Assembly (NCBI RefSeq): GCF_001949145.1
Contig: NW_019091623.1
Span: 152,889-212,888, forward strand
Direction of reading: 5' to 3'
DNA from: Acanthaster planci
Taxonomy: Eukaryota; Echinodermata; Asteroidea; Valvatida; Acanthasteridae
Length of the DNA: 60,000 bases
Position 1 is the first letter of the stretch. Each line of letters starts with the position of its first letter. The notes below the pieces were generated by a model. That model did no database searches and was not told the DNA's origin. It saw only the letters and a list, made by a program, of their open reading frames with translations. The translations under genes were made by a program, and so were the position numbers. Below are positions 37,108 through 48,429 of this stretch, piece after piece.

Positions 37108-40100
37108 ATGTCTGTATCCTTGGTAGTTTTGCGGTTTGAAATAGCTGACGATTTTGACTTGGCGACGTCAATCTGTTTCACATCCTGCAAAGAAAACAAT
37201 CCAGACATGACAGAAAAAGGTGGAGTGGAAAAGCAACACGAAGGCACGATTTGTGACTTTAAAAATGTTCAAAGAAGACTGAGTTGAATTTATGACTTAA
37301 TGGAAGGCTTTTATATGTTGATACTTGTGGTTTTAACTTCTGTTGGAAAGATTTCCATATACGGACAGCACTTGATGCCTCTGTGCACAAACCTATGAAA
37401 CTTCCAAAAAAAAGTGTTTTCTAAGGAGATGCTTGGGAACTTTTGCAGCTGAATTTCACTTTTAGGACATGCCGTCACTTTTGGATGGCTGTTCTAACAT
37501 TTTAAGGGAAAACTAGTATTGTCCGTATATGGAACTCTTTATGTTGTATAATCGGTTTACAATACGCCGTTGCATGGGTGTCAAATTATGCACTTTTCTT
37601 CCACCGCATCGGCCGTAGTCCAATCACACAAAACGCTTAGGCCCAGGCCTACAATAAAAGAAGGAAAAACTGTGGAGAAAACAGTGGTCTTTCTTCGTTC
37701 ATCTGTATTGGCTTCCAGTTGACATAATTGCATTGAGCATCCACTTTTTATGGAAAAAAGTGTCATCTGTAGAGCAAAGATGTTAAGCTGTAAGACAAAT
37801 CTTTATTCAGAAAACTCGGATACACTGACGTTGCAATCCAGTACAGGGACAGTTTACAGCTAAACTGTGAAGATAATTTGATTGGTGGGCCATTTATAAG
37901 GCAGTCAGTCCATTAGAGTGCAGAGTTTGTTCCTTAGACCGTATCCTATGTTCGTATTTGCACATGCAGTTTGACGTTCTGTTGCACTTGATTCCCTGCT
38001 AGGAAATAAAATTCAAAGTAAAGATGGCTGCTCGCTTGGCGACAGCGAGTTGGCTGCATCAAATACCGCCTCGTTTCCAAAACACCGAGAGGAAGAAGTG
38101 TCCAAAAAGATGAATCCGTCCCAAAAGGAGATCCAGGGACCTAGAAAGAGGATGGCCAAGGATGCGGTTGCTAAGCAACAGTTGCTTGAGCAGCATCGGG
38201 GCTCCAGGGAAATGAGAGAGATCATTGTAGAAACTGTGACCTTCACAGGTCTGTATTCCATAGGTTTTGAGAGTTTTAAGTTGAATTTTCTTCCCGAACA
38301 TCATTTCAGTTCGACAACAGGGGCAGATCCAGGGGGACGAGGGCATGGGAGGCACATGCCCCGTTTTTTCAACCCCCCCAAAAAAAGGAGAAAAACAGGG
38401 AGGGAGAAGAAAATGAGGGGTCATGCTGCCTGAAATAAGCCATTTGTGATTTAAATTTGAATAACATCTGGTAAAGTGAGTTATCTGACTGCATATAAAC
38501 ATAACAATTTGAATTCCCCTGACTAAAGACACTGTTGCTATACCTCGTGATTCGGGGTAAGCTTTTGCAAAGTGACCACACCGTCTCTGGAATGGACTGG
38601 TTCCTAAGTGCCCTTCTTTTCCACTGAGAACAGTGCATTGTTGCAAGGCATCTCTTATGTAACTAAGGAAAAGCTTGCCCGAATCACGAGGTATAGCAAC
38701 AGTGTCTTTAGTATGGAGAATTCCAATCGTTACGTTCACATGAATTTAAAGAACTCAATGTACCAGATTTTATTCAAATTTAACTTGCAAAAGGCTTATT
38801 GTGCCACAGAGCACCTAGGATACAAAATGGCCCCAGACCCCACACCAGATGGGCATTTTACCATTTACTGCTTTAGTTCATAGGCCCTCCTTTTAGAAAT
38901 TCCAGGACCATGTGCCCCTTTGGGAAAATCCTGTTTCCGCACTGGTCATACTCATTGGACATGCACTTACACTCTTTTTTAGCAGGTTCAGAGTTTGACA
39001 GAAGGAATCCAGAAAATCCAGAAAAAGCTGATGTGAAGGACCAAGACAACTCACTGTCAACTGTGGAAGGTATCCAAGATGCCCCCAGCATGCCAGCAGA
39101 TCCCAACCCAGACGACCCTCGCAAGTTGAAAGCTGAGCCCAAGGCTGAGCCCAAGACTCAAGTGGAAGGCAACTCAACTAAAGATTTGTCAGGTGGTAAA
39201 CCAGCCGGGCACAAAAACAAGAAATCCAAAAAAATGCCCAGTAACGTCGATGCGGCCAAGAGGGCATCAATGCCCGAGTCATCTTTCCAGAGCAGAGACG
39301 GACAGAAAGATTCTTCATCCGAACGATCGGGTCAAAAGACACAGAGAGAGGAGGAACTTAAATCTGACATTCCCTTGAGTGATCCCACTTCTGCCACCAG
39401 AAGCTATGCCTCTGCTGTGTCTGGAAGCCCCCTTGCTGAGATGGTAGAGACCAAAGATGAACACGGCGTCTTGCCCGCTGACAGCAGTGTCTCAGTTGGA
39501 GGCAGTGCCCAGGATGGCAAGCATGCCTCTAAGAGCCCACTGTCTAAACACCAGAACGTGATCCCATTTTTCTCTGGGAATCCAAGCGTGGAAATAACGA
39601 AAGGAATTCTCCATCTCTTCAAGGAAAAGTAAGTAGGACAACCGAATTCCCCACTGGCAGTAAAATTCTTGTCTGAAGATTATCTAATGAATTTCTCATT
39701 GATATCTACCTTGGACTTTTCTTAACCTGGATCTGGATATAACTCTTTCAATCCAATTCAGCGAGATGACTCCACTGGATGAAGGTGTGACCCGAAGCGA
39801 GATGCTCTGCATGTTGGCAGTTCCTGCGACAATGACCTGCCACGACCTCCTTCAACTGGCCGCCCCTCTCAGCCAGGGCATCCAACTGATGCGGGTGATC
39901 CGGGACACCACGCCCAATCAGTACATGGTCCTCATCAAATTCAAGCAACAGGTGAGCTACACAGATTGCTTGTTGAACTGCTTGCCAGAGGACGTTTTAA
40001 AAAAATGAATAAATCTTTTGTTCAATAGAGTATGTACAAAAGAGGTTTCCCTGTGGAACAAAATGAACTGCCTGCAAGATGGCTACCATGCAAGGCCTCT

Positions 40101-43100
40101 ATAAACAGGCATGAATGACAGGTTAAAAATGTCATTCATTGTCTCTGGTTGAAATTTTAAACGCGCTAGTACCACAGTTGTTTTGTACACAGACACAGAG
40201 TCTGAGAAGTCTGTGGAGATAGCTTGTTTGTTTAACTGTAACTTGGCACCTGTGCATGGCCTGTAGTTTGGGTAAATGTTGCTCCCTTAGAAGCATGCCC
40301 CTAGAGTAATAGAAAATGTGAAATTGCGGCAGGAATTGTGCGAATGCAGTTTGACTGACTCTTGCGACCCAGTGTTGGTAACTTTTCACCGTGTATCAAA
40401 AGTTGGCCGCTGTATCTTGCCTGCTCTGACAGTCAAATTGTTAAACCAAAATTACTTTGCACAGCTGAAAATAATTTGCACCAATGGGAACATCTGGCTG
40501 TTAATTTCAGCCGCTTGCTTTTGGTTCTTGTGTTATCGCTCAGCCAAGTAATTTGGACAAGACCAAATTCACATGCCCTGTACATGAAAGTATGGTGCAC
40601 TGGCTGAGATTTGTGACTCAAGATCAGAGTGTCAGGGGTTCGAATCCAGCTGCTGACTGTATACTGGATATTGTGTCCATGGGCAAGCCACTTTGCCTCC
40701 ACTTGCCTCTCTCCACCTAGGAGTATACAAGGAAAATTGGCATTTTCTAGGAAGCAACCTATGGTTTACTGGAATCCTGTCCGAAGAAATAGTTTCAGTT
40801 ATTTCTAGCCACCAAAGGCAGAGAAAAATGCTGGCCTGTGGGACCACGTTGGCTCGTGACAGACTTCACTTTTTTGGGGTGAACATGATGAAAAATTACA
40901 ACATCTTTTCATTTCCTTTTTGCAGAAAGATGCCGATGAGTTTTACTCAGAGTTCAACGGCAAACCTTTCAATTCCATTGAGAGCAGCATCTGTTACTTG
41001 GTCTACGTGTCCAGGGTCGAATGCATGAAAGCCTCAGAGGTAAGTTGTGTCTATTAGCTTTGTGCATGAATTGACGAGGGCGCTCTGTAGCTTTATATAT
41101 CGAATTGACTTTTAGCTGCCTCCAAATATGTTGACTAGGGCTAGGTCTAGATCTTTGCCAATTGAAGATACACATAGACGTACTACTGACAACAGACAGA
41201 GAGGCTCTGGAAGCCCAATCTGGACACAGCCTGAGGTTACATTTTTTGTTGGCCAATTTTAAAGAGTTACTGACTGCAGAAATGCGCTAAGCACAGTTAA
41301 TAGTGGCTATTGAAAAACAGGTTTAATACTGACGAAAGTGCTGCTCATTGTGTGCCACACAAGACTGGTCGTCCGCTCATTTTTGCTCATCCAAAAATGA
41401 GGAGCAGTTTCCTGTTGAAGGGAATTAAGCAGAGATTGGGCCCTTGGGGAAGGGAGGGGCTATGCCTTACAATGACGAGGAGGCCCCGTTAACTTTCTGC
41501 ATGGTATCTTTGCATCTTGCAGGGTGCGACTCTACCGGTTCCGGGATTGACGGAGCTGCCCACCTGCCATATCTGCCTGGAGCGCATGGATGAATCGGTG
41601 GACGGGATCCTGACCATACTGTGCAATCATTCCTTCCATGGGAACTGCTTGGACAAATGGGGTGACACAAGGTAAGGCAAACAGGGTGACAACATTGGCC
41701 CTGTATGTTTAGGTTTGTCTAAGGCCTGTGTTGGCACTGTGCTATCTCAGAGTTGGTTGATGTTCCAGATTTTGGAAGAGACCCTTGCCAGGTTATCACT
41801 TCAGCTTTCTACAGGGTGAATGATTGATTCCGTTGTGAGCAGAAAAGTGCAAAAATCAAATTAGTCGCACTGCATAAAGTTTGATTGAAATATTTGTTGA
41901 GCCAGTTTGATGTTACACAGGATAAAAAGGGACCAAGGTTAGTGCAGATTTATGAAATGTGTCAAATATAATTATTTCAAAATGGAAATGACCATGTTCT
42001 GAAACTGAATCTCTGTGGCTTGCTTTTTTCTAGTTGTCCCGTATGTCGTTACTGTCAGACACCAGAGGCAGTCGAGGACCACAAATGCTTCACCTGTGGG
42101 GCACAGGAGGTGGGAATTCGCTTCCTATTAGTTTAGCACCAATCCTTTTCAATTTGCTTGACCATTTATCTCTCTGTGAGCTATCAAGGTTGGGACAAGA
42201 ACCAAAGAACTCAACTTTAATGGGAGACCCGTGAAGTAATGTTTAAGGCATCTGGATGCAGAACAACTGATTGGTGTATTTAGTTCTTTCTCTTCAAAGT
42301 TTGTTGCAGGATTTTCAAAGGTAATAGGAAATGAAACAACAGCAGAACTAAATATCTACTTCTGTGGTCAACATTTTACACATACTTTGGTTGTAAATGT
42401 TTCATAAGAAGTTGTGAGACTTGATCTATTCCTGGCAACCATTTCTCTTCCATTGGTAATCAATCCAAGTAACGAGAGTACATTAAAACATTCTTCACGG
42501 TTTCATGTATTATAGAGTCTGCATTAATGTAAACATAGCCTATGTTACCTGATCAGCTACAGAAACAAAATGGCTACCAAGAATCGGTACAGTCTCAAAA
42601 ATCAAGATTAAACCCTTTCAGTCCATGTCTACTCCTATGTTTGAACCGCCGCCGTACCTCTCTTGATGGGGCATTGAATATTACAACTTGGCCTTACAAC
42701 TTTGTCAATGCCACAAGTACCGATCCGTCACTTGGCTAACGCTTGATGCCAATGCTTCTGTTGTTGACAGAGTCTATGGATATGCCTGATCTGTGGCCAT
42801 GTTGGCTGTGGACGATACTCCAACCGCCATTCCTACACCCATTTCGAGGAGACTCAGCATACGTACGCCATGCAGCTGGGCAATCAGAGAGTGTGGGACT
42901 ACGCTGGAGGTAGGATCAGAGAGCTTGGCCTGGAATGCAAAAACCAGGTTTTGGATTTTATAGCAGAATGCTGGAGAAAAGGCAGATGATGAATTAGACC
43001 AGGGAACTTGGTGGATTCTAAAGAATGAAGCCCCTTAACTAGAGTAGTTTATGTAGTCACTACAAATCCTCATAATCAGTCACAAGCCGTCACAGATTAT

Positions 43101-46100
43101 CCCTTGGTATCACAAGTTGTCACAAGCCATCACAAGTCAACGCCATTCAGGCTGATATCACAAGCCAGTCACCAGCCAGTCACAGGTCATCACAAGCCAT
43201 CACAGATAATCACAAGTTGTCACAAGCCATCACAAGACAAGCAAAAAGTCAGTCAAGTGGCAGATCTTGTCACCACACTATCACAAGTCACAAGTCATCA
43301 CAAGTTGACAGAAACCACCACAGGTTAAGCACATGTTGGTCATTAGAGGTGAAACACAAGTCCTCACCATGTGTCAGAATTTGTCACAACTGGTTGCCAT
43401 TGACCGTGACAAAGGAATTCTTTCCTGTTCTTATTTACCCATTGTGCGCCACAAGATATGGCTAAAAACTGGAAAACAATATAGAGCCGAGGTTCTTTAC
43501 AATGTTGAATTGAGTTCAACTCTTCACCAAATGCTGAACAGAGTTTAGAGTCAAATGACGACTGATAGATCTGGTAACACAATGGACTTTGCATTTCACG
43601 GCCACAGATAACTACGTCCATCGGCTAGTCCAGAGCAAAGGCGACGGTAAACCCATCGAGTGGGACAGGCAGGACACGGAGACAGCCCACACAGAGAAGC
43701 TGGACTCGCTTCAACTTGAGGTACGCGATCTGAGACATGGGGACAAGAAAGAGCAAAACTAAACATTGGTCAGCCGAGACTGGCCTTTACATCAGCGCTT
43801 ATGAAGTTGTTGGCATGTGGAAATCTGATGTGAGAGTTTTGTAGAATGGCTTAAAAAATAAGAAACCCTTGCTCCATCCCCAATGTAGTTATGGACTGAA
43901 TGTTCTCTTTATTTTGTGTCTAAAATGAGAATTCCTGATCCGGATTTTGTTAAAATTTTGGAGCAACAAAACCCAACTTCAGGATCCGATTAGAACTGAT
44001 CGCGTGTAGCATCATCTGGTTTGTTTTACCGATTGTTTGCTTACTTCAAAAGAGAAAATACTGAACGCTTTTTCAAATTCACTGATAGGTGGGCTTGACT
44101 GGCAGCAAAGTCCTTGGATATTTTGTGTCTCTACAATTGATTTGTTGTGCTTTGTTTGGTCACAGTATTCCTACCTATTGACAAGCCAGTTAGAGTCACA
44201 GAGAATCTACTTTGAGGAGCAGATGGCTCGCATCGAACAAGATGCTCTGAACAGAGTAAGTCTTCCGAACAGCAAGGATGTAATAGATCAAATGGATGAG
44301 CCGATGGATGATCGAAAAAAATCGGAATTGGAAAAAGTGAGCCGAGTTGTCATACCAGCCAGTACCAAAATTCCTATAATAATTCCAACTTCATGATTAA
44401 AAACTCAAGAGATGCCATTACTACAGTAAGCCCATGTTTTGGGTCTGGTGAGCCCATAGTTTAGGCCTCATATGCCCATGGTCGGTGGTCTTGTGTGCCC
44501 ATGATTCGGGTTTCGTTTGCCAGTAGTTTGGGTCTGGTGAGCCCATAGTTAAGGCCTCATATGCCCATGGTTGGTGGTCTTGTGTGCACGTGGTTCGGGT
44601 TTTGTGTGCTAAGAGTTTGGGTCTGGTGTGCCCATAATTTGTGTGATGTGCCCATGGCTCAGGTCTTGGTGTTCCCATAGGTAAGGTTTGGTGAGTGCAT
44701 AGTTTGGATCTGGTTTTCATGTAATTCAATCGTGATAAGTCCATGGTTTGGGATTCTACGTGCCCACGGTGAATGGCTTAGCAAGGATTTTACTAGTGGG
44801 GGGCAGAAAGGGACACCAACTTTCAGTGGTGTGTTTTTTGGGGCAAGTTTTTTTAGCCTTGTTCAATATCCATTCCTCTGTTTTTCCGGTGGGGGGGCAC
44901 CAGGAATTTGTGGGGGGCACATGCCCCCCAAGGCCCACCCCGTGGCTACGGCACTGCCCACAGTTTGATCCAGTGTACCCATAGTTTGGGGCTGGTGGGC
45001 CCACATGGGGTACTGTGTGTCCACTAATTTAGATTTAATTGCACAGCCTGGAGTAAACTTGAGTGCCATTATGATCGGTGTGCAGCAATACATGTAAATG
45101 TTCTCTTTGGCTGTGACAAAGTTCAAGAGACTCAAGAGACTCAAGAGAAGAGATGGGCATTGAATGCATGTATTTGACTAGTTTGACTTGATTATTGCAT
45201 GGTCTGGTCTTGATTATTAGATGTCAGAAGTGGAGGCCCGCTCTCGGAAGACAGTCGAAGAGAGAGACAAGATGGAGCAGTGCCTGCAGACTGCGGTCAA
45301 GGAGAAGACAGGACTGGAGAGGAAATGCTCTCAGCTCAGCAGCCGACTCAGTAAGATAACCGCCGAGCTCAAGGAGGAAAAAGAGGTACGTTTAGAGTTG
45401 ACTGCAACCAGTTCAAGACCCTGTGGTATTCCTGGACCGATTTGAAGGAGAAAGAGGCCCATATGTCACGATATTTTGCAATGTCAGTCTTAAGGCCATT
45501 TTTTAAGTTAATGCTGTTTTTGTTTGCAGATCAAATGGAGGTCTTTGATTTGATGTATCACTTAGCTTTGGATCCTGATACAGACAGACAACATCTATAA
45601 AGATCTTGGGTGTTCCCGTTGATTTGACAGTATGCAAATTTTTTAAATGCCTTCAATTCCTAAACGGCACTTGTGACTTTAAGTTGGGCTGCACGATTGC
45701 TCTTCTCTTCGGAAAGAGATACCTTGGACAGTATGTGACTTGAATGGACATTGCTATTTTCTCTCTCTCTCTGATTATCAGATGAATCGATGCTTGAGGG
45801 ACAATCAACAACTTTGGCAGACCAAAGTAATGGAGCTAGAAAAGAAATGCAACGAAGACAGTAAACAAAAGCAAGGGGTATGTACATGTTTTCTTCTGCT
45901 GCCTCTGAATTGTCAATAGTTTTTGCGTGGTTTCTTGAAAACAATAAACCTCATGCGGTTTTGAATAAAATTTTATGGAATGACAAAGCATGGAGAAATA
46001 AAACACATAAAGTGAATTGCGAAAGAAACCAAAAAAAGTGGAATTGGGTGAAAATTACCAATTTGCATGTAAATACCTCGCAATTGACCCCAATTTAGTG

Positions 46101-46434
46101 TTAATGGTTTGTCAATTTGCCAATGATGAGCACTTTCACTTGCCTGAAAAAAAATCCTGACAATGCCCACTGCAGAGACCAGTGATAGAATTTGTTAAAG
46201 TGTGGTTGGGAAGGTGCATCGAAGTGAGCCATTTGCAATCTTGTGCTCGTGCAGGAAATTGATGACCTGAAGGAGCAACTGCGAGACTTGATGTTCTACC
46301 TGGATGCCCAGCAGAAGATCGGCAGCACCTCAGAAGACACCCGGCAGGAAATCCAAGACGGGCAGATCGTGATTGGTGCGGCGGCCGCGTCCTCGTCGAC
46401 GTCGTCGCGCAAAGGCCGGAAAAAGGGACGGTGA
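37108..46434 (+). CDS. BRAP: BRCA1-associated protein (BRAP/BRAP2/IMP), RING-type E3 ubiquitin ligase, 13 exons, complete
   Basis: Exons: 37108-37219, 38003-38248, 38986-39628, 39762-39951, 40926-41039, 41523-41671, 42034-42109, 42771-42909, 43608-43720, 44166-44255, 45221-45385, 45782-45877, 46255-46434, giving 770 residues (human 592). The start [14 protein letters not shown] matches human BRAP almost exactly. Residues 310-435 are the BRAP2 RRM-like domain ([26 protein letters not shown]). Residues 450-495 are a RING finger ([34 protein letters not shown]). Residues 503-575 are a UBP-type zinc finger ([32 protein letters not shown]). Then a coiled coil runs to about 755, with a basic end [14 protein letters not shown] is a cytoplasmic Ras effector that blocks KSR-dependent Raf/MEK coupling, retains proteins bearing nuclear localisation signals and ubiquitylates itself. 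The extra length is exon 3 (residues 120-334), a Ser/Lys/Glu-rich disordered insert. The exon 1 donor (AAAAAG|GTGGAG) is weak, so that junction is the least certain. Confidence 0.94.
37350..37537. mobile_element. MITE with TTCCATATACGGACA terminal repeats, copy 2 (BRAP intron 1)
   Basis: The left end ATTTCCATATACGGACAGCA is mirrored by TTGTCCGTATATGGAACTC at the right. It is 188 bp long. Its interior differs from the copies at 27,515 and 57,023 apart from the GTGCACAAACC.TATGA block next to the end. Confidence 0.75.
38434..38800 (+). mobile_element. Long-terminal-inverted-repeat foldback element, copy 2 (BRAP intron 2)
   Basis: This 367-bp copy is collinear with 29,954-30,321, from AATAAGCC to GGCTTATT, with arms of about 135 bp around a loop of about 100 bp. 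Both copies keep the GTGATTCGGGG(C/T)AAGCTTTTGC junction and the GTCTCTGGAATGGACTGG loop. Confidence 0.85.
40031..40102 (+). mobile_element. Half copy of the foldback element at 31,033 (BRAP intron 4)
   Basis: TATG(T)ACAAAAGAGGTTTCCCTGTGG and CTGCAAGATGGCT(A/G)CCA match the loop and right arm of the full element. The left arm is missing. Confidence 0.75.
40590..40740 (+). mobile_element. tRNA-derived SINE-like sequence (BRAP intron 4)
   Basis: There is an A-box-like TGGCTGAGATTTG at 40,601 and a perfect B box GGTTCGAATCC at 40,637-40,647, 36 bp apart as expected for an internal RNA polymerase III promoter. The following TTGTGTCCATGGGCAAGCCA and CACTTGCCTCTCTCCACC blocks look like the conserved body of marine-animal tRNA SINEs. 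The 3' end is not resolved. Confidence 0.55.
41128..41238. mobile_element. Copy of the short element seen at 32,941 (BRAP intron 5)
   Basis: It has GGCTAGGTCTA, CCAATTGAAGATACA, GACAACAGAC, GAGGCTCTGGAAGCCC and GGACACAGCC in the order found, inverted, at 32,941-33,067. Confidence 0.55.
43076..43330. repeat. Degenerate TCACAAG(CC/TT) tandem repeat (BRAP intron 8)
   Basis: TCACAAG, TCACAAGCCATCACAAG and TCACCAG recur more than 15 times without a fixed period. Confidence 0.85.
44424..45015. repeat. Degenerate tandem repeat around GCCCATAGTTTGGGTCTGGTG (BRAP intron 10)
   Basis: A unit of about 89 bp, itself made of roughly 20-30-bp GCCCAT-containing subunits, is clear at 44,433-44,520 and 44,528-44,610. 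Decayed units continue to 44,767 and resume at 44,955 after an insertion. The minus-strand open frame across it simply reads the repeat. Confidence 0.8.
44768..44954. mobile_element. 187-bp insertion with 7-bp target duplication inside the intron 10 repeat
   Basis: TGCCCAC flanks both sides (44,761-44,767 and 44,955-44,961) and the surrounding tandem repeat is interrupted. The right end is GGCTACGGCAC; its complement GTGCCGTAGCC resembles the common CAGTG.CGTAGCC terminal repeat of hAT-like elements. The left end GGTGAATGGCTTAGC is a weak partner. The duplicated 7-mer also occurs in the array, so part of the match could be coincidental. Confidence 0.55.
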
Positions 46435-46613
46435 TGTGGCTCAGGTTACATGTGCAAGAGGGTCTTTCAGTGTGATCAGCTGGTGAGGATGGTTAAGTGG
46501 ATCTTGCAGAGTAAAAATAAGCCTGAAAAACTCATCGTTCAAGAGTAAGTGCTTTAACCGAGGATGGCTGTTTCCTGTTTGTCGGGATGCATTCAACCCA
46601 AGTCCTCCAAAAA

Positions 46614-46796
46614 GGTGCTTTGTGCGTGCTCAGATGTCTGTAGAAGGTGCTGTGTATAAATTGCAGCTGTCTACAGAGGGCGCTGTGTACAAATGGAGCT
46701 GCCTGCAGAGAGCAGTATGTACAAGCTGACCTGTCTATAAAGAGTGCTTTGTGCAGTTGCTGCCGTCTACTGAGGGCGCTTTGTACAAATGCTGGG
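46614..46796. repeat. 32-bp minisatellite downstream of BRAP
   Basis: Six diverged units of the type GGCGCTGTGTACAAAT...GTCTACAGAG follow each other with a 32-33-bp period. Isolated further units lie at 46,979-47,025. It is probably within or near the BRAP 3'UTR. Confidence 0.8.
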
Positions 46797-47483
46797 CAAA
46801 TTAGAGTGACACCACTAGTTATAATTATAGTGCAACTAACACTGCCAGTGATGGATTGTATGGACCGACTAGTCGACTGCTGGTTGTCAGTGGCCAAAGA
46901 TTTTGATACATCAATGTGGAGGGAACCATTCTCATGAAAAGAATGAAATAATTATGCACAAATGTGCTTGCCTACAGAGGGCGCGGTGTACTATCAGCTG
47001 ATATCTGCAGAGGGCACTGTGCACTCATCATGAGGCTTAGAGCTGTTTATACGGTCATTTGCAAAGGTTCAGGACCACCCACAGAAAATGCATCAACCTG
47101 AAGAAAAACCAAACTTAAACCAGTCAATCATGGCAACTTGTGTTTATTTTTAATGTGTAACCTAATTGTATCTTGGTTAAATAGCAATTTGATTACTTGT
47201 CCATGATTTGACTTGTTAACTGGCTAATATTTAGGTTGCCCTCGGTTATTTTTGATTACTTAGACTGGCTTGTTTGCCCATGCTGCCTTACAGACAAAAT
47301 GTATATATGTAGACCTGCCTTTGCAACAAAATTCACGCAAATGGGCTCATAGTTCGACTCTGATGTTATCACTACTGTAAGAAATATCTTATGTAACCAT
47401 TCAATGAAACAAGGTAATGCATCCCCAGTGACAGAAATACCAACAAAACTCCCGGTGGTCTTAAACTTTTGCAGATGACTGTA

Positions 47484-47636
47484 GAGAGAGTAGCGACATA
47501 AGTGTCTCAATCATTAGAACCAAAATGGTGGATTATTAGCACACAATGGCTGCATGCTGTGCTGTATAGATAATGAACAGCCATTTTGGTTCCAAAGTCT
47601 GAAGTTGGCTCTACTGTCTCTATATACAGCTCTGAT
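47484..47636 (-). mobile_element. Short palindromic element with GGAACCAAAATGG inverted repeats, copy 2
   Basis: It is the reverse-oriented partner of 26,919-27,087. Its reverse complement shares CAGACTTTGGAACCAAAATG, GCTGTTCATTAT and the right-hand CCACCATTTTGGTTC block, plus flanking GAGAC and ATGTCGC blocks. Confidence 0.7.
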
Positions 47637-48429
47637 GCAGCTGGTGTCGGTAGACCATGGACGTCCTATTAAAAAATTTGGACTTGCAGTGCCATAGTAC
47701 CGATTGAAGCCACTGGCGGCCATTTTACCATACCAAATACAAAAGTGATGGTTGGCAAACTTACCACTGTAACTGTTGAAGAAACAAACGAATTTAGTTA
47801 ACAATAACAATAAACATTTGTATTACTTTTGTATTCGGCACAGTAAGATTGCCGCTAGGGACTTAAGTGACCTGTGCATGCTTGGTAAGATTTGAAACTT
47901 TGCATGGTGGCGGCTAGACTTGGAGAAGGTGTGCGAGTACACCACGTGAAACTGATTTCTTCTATAAAACTAGTGGTTCTGAGAAGAACCGGTGAGTGTA
48001 AACTTGAGATTTCGACCAGCATACTCCGGTCATCCTCAAGAGAGATGCCAGACTGGAGTGGAGCACTGAGTTACAAGATGTGATATCAGAGATGTGTGGT
48101 AGAGAATGTTACTGGAGAATTGGCTTGTGGTTTATAATGGAGCACAAGTGGGTGGATGCTGCATCCTTGTTGCTGGAGCGTGAAGTGACTGACTTAATTG
48201 GGTCGCTGGTTACTGGGGCAATGAAGGGGGTGGATGCTGTATGTCTGCTGCGCTGGAGACGGCGTTGATGCGGTGGGGTTAGGGTGGTGGCTTTGGGTAT
48301 AGGTGAGAGAGCTGGACAGCTGTGTGGACTTCAGATATAGAGGACCCTAACGTCTGTTGGCTTAGGGGCTTTAGTGGTGCCGTGGCTTGTAGGAATGGTC
48401 ACCAGATGTCGCTTAGCTGGCAACGGATG

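Noticed and set aside
37220-37287. Read-through of BRAP exon 1 into the following 22 codons and stop
   Set aside because: It would truncate BRAP. Splicing at 37,219 gives the correct phase for exon 2, which carries the conserved [15 protein letters not shown] motif.
38059-38739. 226-codon minus-strand open frame
   Set aside because: It is antisense to BRAP exon 2 and then reads through the foldback element; no domain is visible.
43076-43330. Possible CRISPR-like array
   Set aside because: Repeats are short, degenerate and irregularly spaced, without unique spacers, and the genome is eukaryotic.
43104-43465. Repetitive frames with SHHKPSQ-type repeats
   Set aside because: They are translations of the TCACAAG repeat in BRAP intron 8.
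44421-44744. Repetitive 107-residue minus-strand protein (HTRPK/WAH repeats)
   Set aside because: It merely translates the intronic tandem repeat of BRAP; no start context or conservation.
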